Source: Jacaranda mimosifolia
Lineage: Eukaryota > Streptophyta > Magnoliopsida > Lamiales > Bignoniaceae
NCBI GenBank assembly: GCA_018894105.1
Contig: CM032133.1
Span: forward strand, 20,908,501-20,972,500
Direction: 5' to 3'
Length of the DNA stretch: 64,000 nt
The position numbers and the translations under genes are program-made. Positions within the stretch are counted from its first letter, which is position 1. Every line of letters begins with the position of its first letter. This document shows, one piece after another, positions 25,401-36,430 of this stretch. The notes under the pieces are model-generated. The model saw nothing but the letters and a program-made list of their open reading frames with translations, made no database searches and was not told the DNA's origin.

Positions 25401-26271
25401 TGGTGTCTCCAACAACTATGTTGACAACTAGTCAAGCAGACTGGGCTTTAGCCTTGGCTTTCTTGGAGGGACACTCCTTAGCCCAATGCCTTTTTTGTCC
25501 ACAATTCCAACATGGCCTGTTTGCCTTCGATTTCTTATTAATTTTGGCTTTTCCTTTATCGATGGTTTTAGAGTTCGAGTTCATGTAGACTTTCTTCTTT
25601 CCTATTATTACATTCGCCTTAGGATGATATTCAACAGGAACATTATGAGTTTGATTTTTGTGTTCCTCTTCAATGCTTATGGAGATCATCAAATCATCTA
25701 AAGTCAATTTCCCTTTTTGATGCTTCAGAGTCATGCCGAAACTTTCCCAAGATTTGGGGAACTTATCGACAATCGACATGACCATAAATTTTTCAGGAAG
25801 TTTCATTTCAGCATCAGCCAGGGAATGTTCTAGATTGATCAATTCATGTGTCTGTTCAGATACAAACCTGCCCTCAACCATCTAATACTTCAGGAATTTG
25901 GGAACCGAATACTTTTCAAGCCCTTACTCTTCAGTATTATATTTCCTATCCAGTTCATCCCATAAAGACTTAGCTGAATAGGAATCAGAACAGTATACAT
26001 CAAAGAGTGTATCAGACAAAGCTGACAGAATCACTCCTCGAACAATCTGATCCTTCATTTTCCAATCGGCTATTTCTTTAGTCTTAGGATAAATTTTTGT
26101 TGGTTCTGGCATGGGCAATTGAATCAACGAAAGAAGACCTTTCATCGTCAGCCAGATTTTCATACACTATTGCCAACGCTTAAAATACTGGCCCGTGAAT
26201 TTCTTCGGTAGTCCGAAAAGGTCAACTTTCGCTAACACAACTTCACCAATAGCATACGTATTTGAAGCCAT
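22472..26271 (-). pseudogene. Copia 1 gag-pol, multiply broken
   Basis: The gag starts at ATG 26271 and is stopped almost at once (near 26166), then continues in pieces to 25432. It includes the zinc knuckle CWNCGQKRHWAKEC near 25500. Frame 25293-24859 has the protease tail and GAG-pre-integrase (WHNHLGHL). Frame 24858-24268 is integrase, with HTDICEF, SNRGGEYG (the usual SDRGGEY has lost its Asp) and VERKN. A linker and reverse transcriptase follow at 24144-23149 in several frames. RNase H ends at 22472 (CDNQTTIAKI, TKRHIQVR). Frameshifts and stops make it inactive. Confidence 0.82.
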
Positions 26272-26427
26272 GAAAGATTTCTATAATGAAAGTCCTAAAG
26301 CAGAATATCTAGGCAAGATTCCTAGACAGGATATCTAATTAGAAATATCAGGCAAGATTCCTAGATAGGGTATCTAATCAGAATTTCAGCAGATAAAGAA
26401 CACACGAAATAATTGTTTCTTCAAGAT

Positions 26428-27751
26428 TGTTGTTTCAAGGATATTCCAACATGCAAAAGTGCAACAAAATAAAAGAATATCACAATTCAGATTATCAAAA
26501 TTTAATCAGATAGTCATAAGATGGCAAACGTGCGTTTTTATCAAATTGAAATTCAATTATTTAGCATGCGTGATCAGAATAATTAAATTCAAGGCAAGAT
26601 AGAATTCATTTAATCAGATACGAGTCCAGGAAAAGCCAAAATTACATATCAATCGAGGCAATAAAACAATAAAGCATGCTTTCAGTATAATTGAATATAG
26701 ATACGAAATTTAAAGGAAAAACTTAGCTTAAAGATCATGTATTGTAACAGAATCAATCAGACGACCAAATCACAGAATTCTGTTTGCCTTGAAGAAACGA
26801 GCGCCCCGACTCACTAGTGCAACGGGTACAGCGCGGCTCCTCCCAGGATGAGATAGTCCAGAACGACCAAATGCACTCTGTCTCGTTCACCTCGAACAGT
26901 ACTCAATCGCCGAAATCAGAATCAGATAGCCAAGTCACCAAAATATGAGGATATTTAGCCGAATATCAGAGGGTAGGAATTATAAGAGGAAGTTTCTAGA
27001 TAATCAAGGGGAAAGGAAGAACGTAAGCAGAATAGGCTGCCTTTGGCATTTTTGGTATCTTTTCAAGACTGCCAGAGGTAGTCTATTTATAGAGGAGAAT
27101 TAGAGCTGGCAGAGGGTAATGGGCCGACGGCTAAACCTAATTTCAACTAGGGTTTGACGGCTGTAAAATGCTAATTAGGGTTTGACCAAGTAAAACCCTA
27201 ATCCATTTCCACCATTATCCCTAAGAATCTGGCTTATCTCCAACGGGCATGACTCAGTCAAGCCCTTATCCAATCAAGCCAACAGTTAAGTTTAAATTTT
27301 GAATTTTTATTTTCAAATTCAAAATTCCAATTGAATTTCGTCCAAAAAGATAAAACTGAGACTGAGACAATTCGCCCTAACGCCTGCGCCTGGGCGAGGC
27401 GACGGCTCGCGCATGTGGTCCACTTATATGAACCCTTTAAAGAACACTTTATCAAGCATTATTACTTGAGTCCAATATAAAATAGTCCACACTAGTTTAT
27501 AAAACCAATGTGGGACATGTGAAGGGTTGAAATAGCCCTTCAACTCCTCAACTTAGTTTTATAATACACAAGCAAGTCTCCACTCTCTCAAGTTTCCTAT
27601 GTGGGACAACTCAAAATGTAACACTTAACCATTTCCGTTCCTCTATTTCACCAATTTCACCACCATAATTATCTTTGGATTCCAGCTATAATTGGCATCC
27701 ATCCAAAATTAATTAAACATGTAATTAGGCTCAATTGTGCCAATTACAACA
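26428..27751 (-). repeat. 5' LTR of Copia 1
   Basis: This LTR is about 1324 bases with the same ends as 20518-21922. Small insertions and deletions against its partner show the insertion is not recent. Confidence 0.8.
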
Positions 27752-27756
27752 CATAT

Positions 27757-28103
27757 TTAGTGATTTAAAGGCTAAAACATGTACGTATGAACAGTTGATA
27801 TGGAAAAAAAATGAAAAAGAAGAAGATAAAAAACCTCGAGCATTGATGAAAGCTTTTACATTCTTAATTCTTGCCATGAGAACATTAACTTCATTTTTAT
27901 TCAAACAAAAACAAGTGAACTAAAATTGTATCATCAAAAAATATTTAACTCGAAGTTGATTGGGAGAGCCCATAATACTCTCAATCAAATGAGCTTGAGC
28001 TTATTTTATTCATCACCTGATATATATATATATATATATATAATTTTATTGAAGATTCCAATCTTTGTTTGGTCCTGTAACTTTCCATTTATCATAAAAA
28101 GAA
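27757..28103. other. Short spacer with TA microsatellite
   Basis: AT-rich DNA between the Copia 1 target site and the end of MATE copy B, with a TA repeat at about 28020-28042. The last part resembles the sequence near 2940-3020 beside MATE relic A. Confidence 0.5.
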
Positions 28104-30832
28104 TCAAGTGAGCTCGATTTGGGTTGGAATTGTCCCCTCAAATGTCCTTTGTCTTGCTTTTGTTGCCTGCAATATTATCCAATGCAGAGTATATAAAGCT
28201 GTAATAATCAAGGCCAAGATTAAGAAAGAAAATACTCTTCAATTTAATATTTTTATGAAGGACAAAACTTGTACATATATATATATATATAGTACTGATA
28301 ATATATATGAATAAGAAGTTGAAGATGCATGCAATAAGAACCTGTTTCTCCCAATCCGTGAGGATTGATACAACAGAAAACAAAAAACACTGAACTGCTG
28401 CTCCTGCTACCAATCCAATCCAAAGCCCTTCCCCTTTCAAATGAATACCAAATCCCATCACCAAAGCCACAGGAATTCCAACCAGATAATATGCTCCAAG
28501 ATTCAGATATGCCCCTATTTTCTGCCACCCACCACCTCTTGCTACTCCTGAAAATCAATTACTTAGAAATTAATTTCATCAAGTTAACTAAAACTTATCA
28601 CCAATTCCATGTAAAGTTAGTTTTGCTAGGCCGTGTTTGATACTAATAATGATAAAGGGGAAATCAGGCCACTTAATAACGTCTAGCGATTGATATGAAT
28701 TTGTTTGATATGCAAAAAGAAAATGATCTATCGATCCAAAATTAACGTGGGCTTGTTCTCAAGACCACACCATAGCACATATTATATGTTAATAGAATCA
28801 TAGGTTTAAATAATCAAATCTCCACTCTTAGACATGCAGCAATTATAAATTACTATTCTTGAGAGAAAATGCCCAAGAGAACCTTATTAGAGTTAGACTA
28901 GCCTAGCGTTGTAAAGACTACTATTTCAGTATGAAGTGGTTGGACACAGGGTAGTTAAGAAAATTTACATTAATTTTTCATTCCATATCACATATCAAAT
29001 AAGAGCAAAATGTTGTGATGAACAACATATATTTCTCCCAATCTCTAACATAAAACAAAAGGCAAGATTAATTACATAATCTTTCTTTGATCTTTATGGG
29101 CCTTCAATCACCACTATTAGTAACGTATGGTATCTAGCGCGGCCTTATTATATTAAACAAAATACAGAGACAGAGATGTGTTAGAATCACCAGAAAGTAC
29201 GGCTTGCAAGCTATCCATGATGATGGAGAGGGAGAGCAAAGGAGCCATTTTTTTGATATAATGTACAGCTTCCTTTTCTTTAATAAATGCATATCCCAAC
29301 ACATGGCGACATATCTAAATAGCAATTGCTGCTATAACGAACTCTACGACAGACAGAATCAGCACAGTGCATAGAGCAACTCGAGCTGCCTGTGGATTCC
29401 CAGCTCCCAGTTCGTTTGAAATCCGCGTGCTATACATTTACATTGTAAATCATCAGATTTATTATGCAAAATAGAGAAAATATTGGTATGCTGTTAATTT
29501 GATCCACAGACCTTGCAGCAGCGCCGAAAGAATATGGTATATTGAAATGCAACGAAGTAATTGTCATGCTGCTTGGAAAGTGAAAACTCGTCAAGAAATA
29601 TATACACACACGCTTCCAAAGAATCAAATTTTGGAACATGAATAAAAATAACATACCATATAGATAGAACATTCATCTCAAGCTGCGGATTTGGCAAAAT
29701 CCCAGACAAGGATATGATTATCTCAAATGACCCACCTCTCCAAACTGCACGATCATTCAACATATATAATAAATATAGTGTAGAATTGGAAGAAGTTGAT
29801 ATGATATCTAAGCAGAGAAAAAACAGGAAAACTTGTAATGAAATACCAAACCATCAGAGCAGAAGGGACAGCGTATTGAAAGAATTCCCCCAGACAAAAG
29901 AAAACTTCCTTTGAGAATGATGAATGAGTCTTCTTACAGGCTGAGGAATACTTCACATAAAGTCCAAGCATAAACACATTTAACCAATATGATAAGCCGA
30001 TGGAAAGTGCAGCTCCAGCATTGCCTAGATTTGATTTGAATACAAAAGCCCAACAAAGCGGCAGATTGACGAATAGTGTTGCTAGAGAAGTCAAAAGTAT
30101 TGGAAGGATCAAATTCTGAGTCTGTAAATAACGAACAAGAGACTGAAGAATTGCATAGGGAAATAGTGCAGGGATGAGCCAAATTGCAAATTTTCCAGCT
30201 TCTGTTGAGACTAATGGATCTTGGCCGACGAATTTTAATAGCTTATCCGTATATATCCACAAGATAGATACTGGTAAACAAACAAGAGATAAACATAAAA
30301 TGGCAGCGTATGTGAAAGTTCCAACTTGTTGATACTGCTCAGCTCCATTTGCCTGCCCACACAGAGTTTCCAGTGCACTGGCCATCCCAAACTGCATGGA
30401 ATAATTTTATTATCAAAATAGTGAATCATATACTCCAACAAACAAGGAATTAGAGCCAAAAACCAAAACACTGTCCAAGTTAATTGTCAAGAATCAGATG
30501 AATTATCTGAAAGATGATTTTTGGATAGAAAAAGAAGATCTTACAAGCACACTGAATCCTGTGACAATACAAAAAGTGATAGCAATAGATGCACTAGACA
30601 GAGAGAGTTCACTGAGATGTCCCAACATAAACATAGGCAAAAGGCGCCATATAAACTGCGATATCGAGACAACTATCATCGGCCATGCGATGGAATTCAC
30701 CCGATTCAGCTCGCTTACAAACTCGAGTTGAGAAATAAGCCCATTTTGAAAAACATTTTTTTCTCCAAGATATCTATATTTCTGTCTGGAGAAATAAGTA
30801 CAGCCTGAGAAAAAAGCATCCATGGCTGCCAT
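28104..30832 (-). pseudogene. MATE (DTX-type) transporter copy B, near-complete, two lesions
   Basis: Seven exons with GT/AG borders on the minus strand: 30545-30832, 29847-30391, 29657-29744, 29512-29568, 29191-29429, 28342-28547, 28104-28166. The exon phases match the usual plant MATE layout. Recognisable parts are the first helix region ending SIAITFCIVTGFS, then MASALETLCGQANGAEQ, ASTRISNELGAGNPQAAR and the last loop GIHLKGEGLWIG. Two lesions appear. Exon 3 is 88 bases where family phase requires 87; the extra G is in the run at 29731-29733. Exon 5 has an in-frame TAG at 29315-29317, between AIAI and ICRHVLGY. The start at 30832 is the first ATG of the exon 1 frame. MATE proteins export organic cations, alkaloids or flavonoids across plasma or vacuolar membranes. 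With both lesions only a fragment could be made. A sequencing error remains possible for each single base. Confidence 0.85.
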
Positions 30833-32461
30833 AAAGTTCCGGTTGGCAGCTGACCAGGGCTTCTCATGGGATTCTACAACATGGGAGTGTGAGGATGTGA
30901 TAATAATTCATCTATAGCTATCTTACTATTAACTTTTGACATTTTGTACCGAACTTATCATGGAAGAAGCGAGCTAGCAATTGAGATAATAATATTTCAT
31001 CTAGCTACAGCTGGTTTTACTATTTTTGTTCTGCCAATCAGTGGAGCAAGGTGTAACTGTGTGTGTGGGTGAGTGTTAAGATTTTTTATTTTTTATTTTT
31101 GTAATCCCAAAGTGGTCCATATATATATATATATATATATATATTAATGATATTAATCTCGTACTATTGTGCCTAATGTTTAGTCAATAGTGCTTTTTAT
31201 GTTTGGCAACCACCTATTCTAACAAGTGGTATCAAACTCGGACGATCAATTAGTTGTAACTTTATTGGTTTAATCTCGGTTTAAATTATCTATTTTAATT
31301 TATATTTCATCTTTTGTTTTATATTATAAATATATGGAACACATGTATTTAATACTTTCTTATAAAAGTAATTGATTGATAATTAATTACACTTGATATA
31401 TAAATATTAGGTTGGAATAAGAGATGGCAGCGAAATAAAATAAAGAAACTAAAGTTAAAACGCGTTGGTGTAAATATAGAAGAAAAGATAAAAGTGGTCA
31501 AGGATTCACATTTTGGTCTGGCTGGCGGCACAATCTTGTGTGTGCATGCACATGAAAGCACGATGAGAGAATTGGCAAGTGATTGATTGCAAGATTTTCT
31601 GGTAGTGCAGAATTTGGAATGTGAAATATGAAGAATCAAAGTAGATACTTAAAGATAGATTTAAGATCACGATAATTTGAATATTATTTATTGTGGTATT
31701 TTTGATTTTATATGATCTAATTTAAGAGTGATTTCCTTTGAGTATTATTATTCTCATTGTAATTTATAGGTGATAGTTAATTATAATGCAATAATAAAAA
31801 ATAACAATATAAGTGTTTGAACTCTTGGACACAATATCTGTGGATATAGGCTAAATGATCGAACTATTATGTTGTTATTTTTCTCTTCAATTTTCTTCTT
31901 CATAAGTCAAATCTTAACATGAGTCTGACTAGTATGCAAGCACAAATAGATTTTTCCTATTTTCCCCCCCTCATAGGGATCAAAACTCGATTGAAGAAAC
32001 AGAGAATTCAGCTTAACAAACAAATAAAACCAAATAACTTTTCTAATCAGTTACTCGTTTTGCTACAAAAGTTTATATGGAGATTCAACTGCAAAAGCCT
32101 ATTCCTTCTTCTCTCCACCTCTAGCAGCCCTCCTCTTTCGGCCTATGCAAGCACAACTAGTTGAATATTATGCATTCAATCAGTCACCATAGCAGCCGAG
32201 GAAGTGGTTCTGCATTATAATTACAGTAAAAGAAGATCTGAATCAAAGATTGCTCTTCCCAGTTATGTCAAACACTCAATTCAGACATCCCTTTCTCTTC
32301 CACTTCACACCTAGAGATAAAAAAGAAAAAAGAAAAAGAAAAATTGAAGTTTAGAGAATGCATAGAAAAGAAATAGAATAATTGAAGTTTCTCAATGAAA
32401 GATCTGATGTTTCCTTCCCCAGTTGAAATTTAATTGACAGATAAGTGATACAGAAGCTTAC
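30833..32461. other. Spacer between MATE B and MATE C 3' exons
   Basis: AT-rich DNA with a TA repeat at about 31122-31144. I see no coding sequence; the small frames at 31349-31639 and 31919-32164 show no family resemblance. Confidence 0.5.
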
Positions 32462-32785
32462 CAGAAAAGTATGGCTTCTGTGCTATCCATGACAATGTAA
32501 AGGCCAAGAGAAGAACTTATTTCGTTGATGTAACCAGCAACTTCCTTCTCATCACTAAATCCATATCTCAAAAAATATAAGGACAACCAAGAATTGGCAG
32601 TTGCTGTAACATACTCAGCAGCTGAGAGAGCTAGCAGAGCACATAGAGCAACTCGGGCTTCCTGAGGTTTTCCTGCACAATTGCTGTAAGATTACATGAT
32701 TTGATTTCTGGGTATGGACATGAATTAGGATATAGTTTAAAAACAAACCTTGCAGCAGCATGTGATAGTGATTTGACAATAGCTG
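32462..32785 (-). pseudogene. MATE copy C, exons 4-5 remnant
   Basis: Exon 5-like 32462-32683 encodes GKPQEARVALCALLAL, then YGFSDEKEVAGYI and VMDSTEAIL, and ends at a GTAAGC donor. About 20 bases are missing at its start, removing the usual TRVSNEL. Exon 4-like 32749 to about 32785 ends SHAAA before a GT donor. No exon 3 or exons 6-7 are recognisable. These are probably the 3' exons of the gene whose exons 2 and 1 lie at 44814-45330 and 51233-51482. The sequence immediately upstream of exon 4 is joined to the NLR2 3' flank. Confidence 0.7.
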
Positions 32786-32877
32786 TTGAAATTACCAAAA
32801 CATGGAGAAGATAATGAAAAGTGGAAAGAAATCATACATCTTTTCCGTTGTGCCTGGAGTCTTGGCCATAATTGAGC

Positions 32878-35800
32878 TCAACTGGAACTAATTCGGTGAT
32901 CCAAGCACTGTATGGCCTTCCTATTGATATATATGTTGGGAATATGTGATATTTTTGGCCAGTCTTCCCCCTTTGGTTTCTTGCATCTCTTCTCCAATTG
33001 TGGGCATCCTCTTATGTCAAACCTTCTCAATGATTTGAGACTCTTGAAGCCATCAGGCAAGGAGTTCAAGTTATTACAATACCAAATTTGTATTTCTGAT
33101 AATGATTGAAGACTCCCCAGCCAGTTTGGTAGAGAACATAATCTTTCACAGAGCCATATTCTCAACTCTCTGAAAGCGCTTAGTAGTTGCAGGCTTTCTG
33201 GCAAATGTTGGAGCTCTGGGAGCCCATTTAATAGCAAATCTTGCAGGACTGCTGCTCCATTCAGTGGTCCAGTTAAAGGCTTCAGTTTCTTGCAGTTTTG
33301 AAATGATAATGATCTAAGGGAAGACAAGCCTTCCAATATAGTGGCTGGAAATGATTCAAGACCATCACATCCACGGAATTCTAATTTCTCCAGAGAATTG
33401 GGGCACTTGAGTCCCTCCGGATGAAATTCAAGATTAGAGCAACTATCAAAACACAAGGTTTTCAGAGCGGAGAGATTCTCTAGCATGTTTGGCAGAGTTC
33501 TGATAGGCAATGAACCTATCTGCAAGTGTTCGAGGGCTTTGTGATTTTGCAGTAAGTCTCCTGGAAAAACATCCAATTCTGCAAAGTTGAATACAACAAG
33601 TGATGTAAGTGAAGTAAGAAATTCTATGGATCTATGAAGTGCCACACTGCTGCCAGATATAAGTAAACTTCTGAGAGTTGGTAGCTTTGGCAATCCAATC
33701 AACTTGGGACACTGGTTTATCTTTAAATCTTTTAAGCAAGGAAAACTTTGTACTGAATCTGCCATGGCCCATTCTTCAAAGTTAGGCATACTTTCGATTT
33801 CAAGACTCGTTAGTGCAGGAAATGAAATTTCTCCATCTCCATACAATTCAGCATCCAAACACTTAATAGAATTCAGTCCATGGAGTTTAAGATGTGTAAG
33901 AGAGGGCAGTTTCCCCAGGGGTGGAAGGTGTTCACATCTTGGACAGCACTCCAGACTAATTTCCTTTAGTATTTTAAAAGCTAAACTTGACATCCAATTT
34001 GGGAACTTGGAACCTTCATATGACTTAATACAGATCTTTTCAAGATTTTGGTGAGGTTGGAGACCTTCAAGAACCTCTTCAAAATGTTCTGTGGAATTCT
34101 TTTTGATGCCATTCATCCAAGATAAACTCAAATAAGTCAGATTCTTCTTTTTCATCAAGTTGGCACTTTTGGCATCTTCCAAATTTCTCACGTTATCAAG
34201 CCCTTGTATGCTTAGTCTCCCTCCAAGGTTTAACTCCTTCAGTTGGTCTATTTGGTGAGACGCATCCTGACCCACAATGAAAACACTTAGTCTGCACGGG
34301 CAAGTTAAATCTCCTAGTCCAGGCGGTGAACAAAGAAGTGAATGAAAGTGTTCGATGTCCACAACCCAAAGATTTTTCATCACTTTCAAACCTTTGGGTA
34401 GCTCAAGAAGCTGTCCAGAATCTGTGAGCTTCAATGTCTGAAGATTATGGAGATGAGTCAAGGATTCAGGTAACCTTTTCATATTAGAGCATCGCATTGC
34501 AAGGAACCTAAGATGCTCTAATTTGCAGACTAAATTTGGTAACTTTTTTATGACACACCAATGCATATCCAATGCTCTTAGATATTTTTGCTTTGAGAGG
34601 AAGGAAGAAAAACCTTCTTGGCAAGCTGGAACTTGTCCTCCATGCACAATAATTGAGCGCAAAGAGTCATAAATTGGCAGTTCGAGCATACTGTTTTTGT
34701 CCGCAACTTCCCAAGACGACCATGTGTCAAAGGACAAGTGACGAAGCATTCTAGAAATTTTAAGCATTTTGCCATGCTCTATGATATAGCTCTCATATCT
34801 CATGACAGATAAGGCTAGGTCATGCATCAGATCATGCATTTTACAGGTCATCTTACCAGAGGAATTTATCTCGACATCTTGCAAGAAGGATCTCCAAACC
34901 ATTTCTTTGAAGATCAAATGACCTTTGAGGTGCAAGTCCGTTTGGCCATTAGAAGGAAGATATCCATTTGCCATCCATAGTTGGATGAGTTGGTCCTCCT
35001 CCATCACATAATCCTTTGGAAATACACAGCAATAGGCAAAACATTGCCTCATTTGAGGCAGCAGATTGTCATAACTCAACCTCAAGGCAGGTAGGATACC
35101 ATTTTCATCATCTGATAGATGCCAGATTTCACTTTCTTTGATTGCTAACCACTCGCTTTCATGGGATTTAGATTGCATCAGGCTCCCTAAAGCTTTGATT
35201 GCCAAGGGCACACCACCACATTTCTTCACTATCGCCTTACCAATTGCAACAAGGTTTTCCTCCCCATCTCTAGTTTTAAAGGCTCTATGCCTGAATAAGG
35301 ACCAAGAATCTTCTTCTGATAAATATCCAATGTGATGTATGTTGATGGTAGCCATCATAGCAGCAATTTTCTCAATCCGGGTTGTTACCATTAACATGCT
35401 GCCTTTCAACCCAAATGTTAATACTTCTTTCAGTTCATCCCACAGCCTATGGTTTTCATTCCATACATCATCCAAAACCAATAAAAATTTTCTATCCCTC
35501 AACCTTTCTTGAAGAAGGTGCTGCAGTGGATCCAACTCAGAGATATTGCATCCACCTCCTTCTATAGACTCTATAACTGCTCTTACTAATCTCCGTATGC
35601 TAAAATCATCAGAGACGGACACCCAAATTCTCAGTTCAAAATGGCTCTTTGTCCTTTTATCATTATACACCATTTGTGCAAGTGTGGTCTTCCCAATTCC
35701 GCCCATTCCCCATATTGCATAGACAGAAAGATCATCTTTATCACTCGTACCATGAAGCAGCTTCTCTATTATCATTTCTTTCTCTTCGTGCCTTCCATAA

Positions 35801-36303
35801 ATTTCCAATTCATTCACCAGTGAACTAGTATGTCTGTTCTCTAGTGTCTCTTCAAATCGATTTTGCATAACACCCTCTCCTAGATGGAACTTATGTCGCT
35901 CTTCTGCTATGGCATCTAATTTTCTCCTTATATTTCTCATTTCGTGCGCTACTCTAAAACGGAATAGCAATGGATTTCTCAATGAAAGAAATGATTTTAA
36001 TTGATGTTGCATACCTCTTTTAGAATCCACTCTTCGTTTAAGGCCTTCAGTGGCTATCTGGTCCAGTATATTTTCAGCATCATAAGCAGCATTCTTCAGC
36101 TTCCTCAGCCAGTTCTGAATCGCCTCACTCTTCCTTTGCTTGACCTCAGCATCTTGGAGCACAAGTTGGACTGTACCAAACGTACTTTCAAGGCTGTCGA
36201 TCTCATCCTTCAAGCCCCAAAGAAGACCAATCTCTTGCAGTGCAGTTGAGCTCAAGATTCCAAGAACCGTTTCCACGACTGCAGAAACAAGACCATCTGC
36301 CAT
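32878..36303 (-). CDS. CNL-type NBS-LRR disease resistance protein (NLR2), intact
   Basis: Single exon, 1141 residues. ATG at 36301-36303 is the start, matching the NLR1 start MADG; the frame is open further upstream to 36354, but that codon is TTG. Coiled-coil region is residues about 1-165, with WLRKLKNAAYDAE near 65-77. NB-ARC: P-loop GMGGIGKTT 199-207, HFELRIWVSVSDDF about 221-234, kinase-2 LLVLDDVW 274-281, MVTTR 305-309, GGVPLA 363-368, QCFAYCCVFPKDY about 420-432, MHD 489-491. The LRR part is about 530-1120, with many LPxLxxLxxL units and a CPQLEKRCKKPKGEDW tail typical of RGA2/Rpi-blb1-like proteins. All nucleotide-binding motifs are intact. Such proteins sense pathogen effectors and trigger immunity, probably as ADP/ATP-switched oligomers. 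It sits between separated MATE C exons. The effector recognised is unknown. The RGA-type CNL call is secure. Confidence 0.93.
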   Translation of the reverse strand: MADGLVSAVVETVLGILSSTALQEIGLLWGLKDEIDSLESTFGTVQLVLQDAEVKQRKSEAIQNWLRKLKNAAYDAENILDQIATEGLKRRVDSKRGMQHQLKSFLSLRNPLLFRFRVAHEMRNIRRKLDAIAEERHKFHLGEGVMQNRFEETLENRHTSSLVNELEIYGRHEEKEMIIEKLLHGTSDKDDLSVYAIWGMGGIGKTTLAQMVYNDKRTKSHFELRIWVSVSDDFSIRRLVRAVIESIEGGGCNISELDPLQHLLQERLRDRKFLLVLDDVWNENHRLWDELKEVLTFGLKGSMLMVTTRIEKIAAMMATINIHHIGYLSEEDSWSLFRHRAFKTRDGEENLVAIGKAIVKKCGGVPLAIKALGSLMQSKSHESEWLAIKESEIWHLSDDENGILPALRLSYDNLLPQMRQCFAYCCVFPKDYVMEEDQLIQLWMANGYLPSNGQTDLHLKGHLIFKEMVWRSFLQDVEINSSGKMTCKMHDLMHDLALSVMRYESYIIEHGKMLKISRMLRHLSFDTWSSWEVADKNSMLELPIYDSLRSIIVHGGQVPACQEGFSSFLSKQKYLRALDMHWCVIKKLPNLVCKLEHLRFLAMRCSNMKRLPESLTHLHNLQTLKLTDSGQLLELPKGLKVMKNLWVVDIEHFHSLLCSPPGLGDLTCPCRLSVFIVGQDASHQIDQLKELNLGGRLSIQGLDNVRNLEDAKSANLMKKKNLTYLSLSWMNGIKKNSTEHFEEVLEGLQPHQNLEKICIKSYEGSKFPNWMSSLAFKILKEISLECCPRCEHLPPLGKLPSLTHLKLHGLNSIKCLDAELYGDGEISFPALTSLEIESMPNFEEWAMADSVQSFPCLKDLKINQCPKLIGLPKLPTLRSLLISGSSVALHRSIEFLTSLTSLVVFNFAELDVFPGDLLQNHKALEHLQIGSLPIRTLPNMLENLSALKTLCFDSCSNLEFHPEGLKCPNSLEKLEFRGCDGLESFPATILEGLSSLRSLSFQNCKKLKPLTGPLNGAAVLQDLLLNGLPELQHLPESLQLLSAFRELRIWLCERLCSLPNWLGSLQSLSEIQIWYCNNLNSLPDGFKSLKSLRRFDIRGCPQLEKRCKKPKGEDWPKISHIPNIYINRKAIQCLDHRISSS

Positions 36304-36424
36304 AGTTTTGGGGCTAACAGGGGTCGAACAATTCAGCAGGGAATAATTTTTCAAGAAAGTTGGATGAGATGAAAATAAACTAGTCGCAACACTAACATGA
36401 TAAATTGTTGATACTGCAAAACAA

Positions 36425-36430
36425 AGTCAA
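36425..36430 (-). promoter_or_regulatory. W-box (TTGACT) upstream of NLR2
   Basis: On the minus strand CATTGACTTTGTTTT lies about 125 bases before the NLR2 ATG, in a block that aligns with the NLR1 promoter. It matches the WRKY core. Two copies keeping it while the surroundings drift suggests, but does not prove, function. Confidence 0.4.

Larger units (their letters stand above)
20518..27751 (-). mobile_element. Copia retrotransposon 1 (antisense), decayed
   Basis: This 7.2-kb element is flanked by the TSD CATAT (20513-20517 and 27752-27756). LTRs are 20518-21922 (the 3' LTR in element sense) and 26428-27751 (the 5' LTR); both begin TGTTGTTTC and end TTACAACA on the + strand. A purine tract (CGTGGGGGAT in sense) adjoins the 3' LTR at 21923-21932. 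Coding order on the minus strand is gag, protease, integrase, reverse transcriptase, RNase H, which is Copia order. No tRNA-iMet-type primer site lies next to the 5' LTR. Confidence 0.88.

Noticed and set aside
36304..36354. N-terminal extension of NLR2 by 17 residues
   Set aside because: The upstream start codon is TTG (36352-36354); the ATG at 36303 matches NLR1 and the family start.
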